Shown here in pieces: positions 12,092-13,559 of a DNA stretch of 13,559 nt. A program made the position numbers and the translations under genes. The DNA is from Caryophanales bacterium UBA3668 (GTDB lineage Bacteria; Bacillota_I; Bacilli_A; RFN20; CAG-826). The notes under the pieces were generated by a model that worked only from the letters and a program-made list of their open reading frames with translations, was not told where the DNA came from and did not search any database. How positions within the stretch are numbered: the first letter of the stretch is position 1; every line of letters starts with the position of its first letter. The stretch spans positions 1 through 13,559 of the forward strand of contig DFJP01000028.1 of the NCBI GenBank assembly GCA_002373085.1, written 5' to 3'.

Positions 12092-12310
12092 ATGGCTATT
12101 AGACAAGTAAAAATACGTGAAGATGAAGAATACATCACTTTGAATGTTCTTTTGAAAATTGTCGACATTATCCAAACTGGCGGAATGGCGAAGATCTATT
12201 TAGCTGAAAATGATGTTTACGTCAACGGAGAGAAAGAAAACCGTCGAGGTCGAAAATTATATCGAGGCGATATCGTTAAGGCGAATAAAGCGGAATTCAT
12301 CATTAAATAA
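12092..12310 (+). CDS. yaaA: S4-domain RNA-binding protein YaaA
   Basis: This is the small S4-type protein found between dnaN and recF in most Bacillota. In B. subtilis it is linked to ribosome maturation. The 72-residue product is essentially one S4 fold. Its core runs from TLNVLLKIVDIIQTGG to VYVNGE (43-48), the basic NRRGRKLYRGD (51-61), and a final strand AEFIIK. The ATG has AGGA nine bases upstream. It lies 248 bases after dnaN, behind a terminator and a new promoter, and two bases before recF. Five of its six arginines use CGN codons, whereas dnaA uses almost only AGA. Confidence 0.95.
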   Translation: MAIRQVKIREDEEYITLNVLLKIVDIIQTGGMAKIYLAENDVYVNGEKENRRGRKLYRGDIVKANKAEFIIK

Positions 12311-12312
12311 CG

Positions 12313-13368
12313 ATGATTATCCAATCTCTATCGGTGAGGAATTTCCGAAACCACATTATCAAGGACCTAAAGTTCGATAAAGGAATCAATGTTATCACCG
12401 GACCTAACGCTAGTGGGAAAACCAATATCGCTGAAGCAATCTATTACCTTTCACTCGCTAGAAGCTTTCGAGGAGTGGATGATGAAGAGATTATTCGCGA
12501 AAGAAATGACTTCTCACAAATTGATGCAGAAGTAATCGAAGGTTCGATCAAACGCAATATTCGCATTCTAATCACGAAAAAAGGTCGTTCAGTCTTAGTA
12601 AACGGCAAAAAGGTATCAAAGATAAGCGACCTAGCAAAATGCGTTAATGTGCTCTTATTTGAGCCAAAAGATGTAATGCTATTCAGAGGTTCTCCAAAAG
12701 AAAGAAGAAACTTCTTGGATATCAATCTCTCTAAACAGTTCCCAATCTATCTTGACTATATCTCTAGATACGAGAAGGTTCTTAGACAAAGAAATGAGAT
12801 CTTAAAGTCTGAAAAAGTAGACCAAAAACTACTTGAGGCATCTACTGAATTGTTGGTCAAATATGCTGGTCCGATAATCAATTATAGAGCCATGTTTGTC
12901 AAGGATATCAATGATATCCTTATTAAAATAACGCGCACGCTCACGGGCGTGAGAGAAAAAATTGAAATCACATACCGTCCATTCGTTAACATGAGTAGTG
13001 ATTATCAAAAAGAAGCATTAGAAGCGTTTAAGCGCTCTCTAGACAACGATTTACGACATAAAGCAACTTCCGTTGGGATTCACCGAGAAGATATCTCAGT
13101 GAGCCTAAACGGCAAGGATATTGGGACTTTTGGCTCCCAAGGAGAGAACCGCTTGGTGGCTCTCGCGTTAAAGTTATCACCTTACTTCATGATAACTGAT
13201 GAAGATAAAAAGCCAATTGTTGTCCTTGATGATGTGATGTCTGAATTAGACAAAGACCATCGTGAACAACTAATTAAATTTCTAAGAAAGTTTGTGCAGG
13301 TATTTATTACCGATACCAAACTTGAAATAGACGGGGCAACCCGAATTGAATTAACAAAATCAAACTAA
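12313..13368 (+). CDS. recF: DNA replication and repair protein RecF
   Basis: RecF is an SMC-like ATPase that helps load RecA at gapped DNA with RecO and RecR. The N-terminal part shows SLSVRNFRNH (5-14) and the Walker A loop GPNASGKT (30-37). EPKDVMLFRGSPKERRNFLD is typical of the RecF lobe. Near the C-terminus are the ABC-type signature FGSQGENRL and the Walker B stretch PIVVLDDVMSELD. The length of 351 residues is slightly short but complete. The ATG is two bases after the yaaA stop with no clear SD, so translation is probably coupled. It mixes CGN and AGA arginine codons. Confidence 0.97.
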   Translation: MIIQSLSVRNFRNHIIKDLKFDKGINVITGPNASGKTNIAEAIYYLSLARSFRGVDDEEIIRERNDFSQIDAEVIEGSIKRNIRILITKKGRSVLVNGKKVSKISDLAKCVNVLLFEPKDVMLFRGSPKERRNFLDINLSKQFPIYLDYISRYEKVLRQRNEILKSEKVDQKLLEASTELLVKYAGPIINYRAMFVKDINDILIKITRTLTGVREKIEITYRPFVNMSSDYQKEALEAFKRSLDNDLRHKATSVGIHREDISVSLNGKDIGTFGSQGENRLVALALKLSPYFMITDEDKKPIVVLDDVMSELDKDHREQLIKFLRKFVQVFITDTKLEIDGATRIELTKSN

Positions 13369-13381
13369 AGGAGGTCTTCAA

Positions 13382-13559
13382 ATGGAAGAAGAAAAGAAAA
13401 CTGTCGAACAGCCTGCTGAAGAAACAAAGCCAGTAGAAGAGGCATTTGTTGCTAAAGACATTTCTGTAAGCGAAATGAGCGAAAAAGAAGTTGAACTCGA
13501 AAAAGCAGACGCTAGTTACACAGCTACTAACATCCAAGTTCTTGAAGGACTTGAAGCTG
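13382..13559 (+). CDS. gyrB: DNA gyrase subunit B, 5' end (runs off the window)
   Basis: GyrB is the ATPase subunit of DNA gyrase, which introduces negative supercoils. Only 59 codons are present. Residues from about Y46 onwards (TATNIQVLEGLEA) match the conserved start of the ATPase domain, which in most GyrB proteins begins within the first ten residues. Here it is preceded by about 45 residues rich in glutamate (15 acidic against 6 basic). The start is firm: a full AAAGGAGGT (13367-13375) stands six bases before the ATG and overlaps the recF stop. The only inner ATG (codon 32) has no ribosome site. Position after recF favours gyrB over parE. Confidence 0.93.
   Translation, partial: MEEEKKTVEQPAEETKPVEEAFVAKDISVSEMSEKEVELEKADASYTATNIQVLEGLEA

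Noticed and set aside
13307..13537. Minus-strand ORF across the recF/gyrB junction
   Set aside because: It is antisense to two clear genes, and its phenylalanine-rich product arises from the glutamate-rich gyrB start read backwards.
1..13559. Mobile element, tRNA or rRNA genes
   Set aside because: No transposase-like ORF, no terminal repeats with target duplications, and no tRNA or rRNA-like segment was found by eye. All space is taken by housekeeping genes and origin sequence.

Overview
This is a chromosomal replication-origin neighbourhood (rpmH / oriC / dnaA) of a low-GC, Firmicutes-type bacterium. The order rpmH-rnpA-yidC-jag-mnmE on the left and dnaA-dnaN-yaaA-recF-gyrB on the right is the classic Bacillota origin order. 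Codons and intergenic DNA are very AT-rich. UGA appears to be a stop (rnpA ends in TGA at 7845-7847, and no other gene has an in-frame TGA), so this is not a code-4 mycoplasma. The large lipoprotein-type YidC, the compact gene spacing and the missing parA/parB suggest a Mollicutes-like or uncultured Bacilli relative. That placement is inference.

Left arm (1-8344, all minus strand): one compact leftward run of eleven genes, rpmH-rnpA-yidC-jag, then mnmE-tatD-rnmV-ksgA-ispE-a short glmU-like gene-an 82-residue repeat protein, closed by an intrinsic terminator at 20-45. A strong promoter (TTGACT-18-TATAAT) drives it from 8378-8407. Most junctions overlap or lie within 30 bases. The exception is jag/mnmE, which holds a clear terminator hairpin that splits the run into two blocks. 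The second block (tatD to glmU) lies some 40-50 kb away on the other arm in Bacillus subtilis, so here it has been joined to the origin block.

Origin (8345-9212): about 870 bases with no believable gene. They contain the rpmH promoter, a cluster of TTATACACA boxes (8483-8777), a second cluster of TTATCCACA / TTTTCCACA boxes (8896-9131), and several perfect inverted repeats. One more DnaA box followed by a 34-base pure A/T tract lies between dnaA and dnaN (10651-10703), so the origin looks bipartite.

Right arm (9213-13559, all plus strand): dnaA and dnaN form one unit ending in a terminator at 11866-11893. yaaA-recF-gyrB form a second unit with its own promoter at about 12044-12072, whose -35 region is overlapped by a palindrome. 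gyrB runs off the window and carries an unusual acidic N-terminal extension.

All genes point away from the origin, co-directional with replication. The content is replication start and clamp (DnaA, DnaN, RecF, GyrB), RNA and ribosome maturation (RnpA, RpmH, KsgA, RnmV, MnmE, YaaA, Jag), membrane insertion (YidC) and envelope or isoprenoid precursors (IspE, GlmU-like). I see no mobile element, CRISPR array, tRNA or rRNA. The less ordinary items are the shortened GlmU-like protein with changed metal-site residues, the 16-residue-repeat protein, the YidC ectodomain, and the uncatalogued inverted repeats in the origin.
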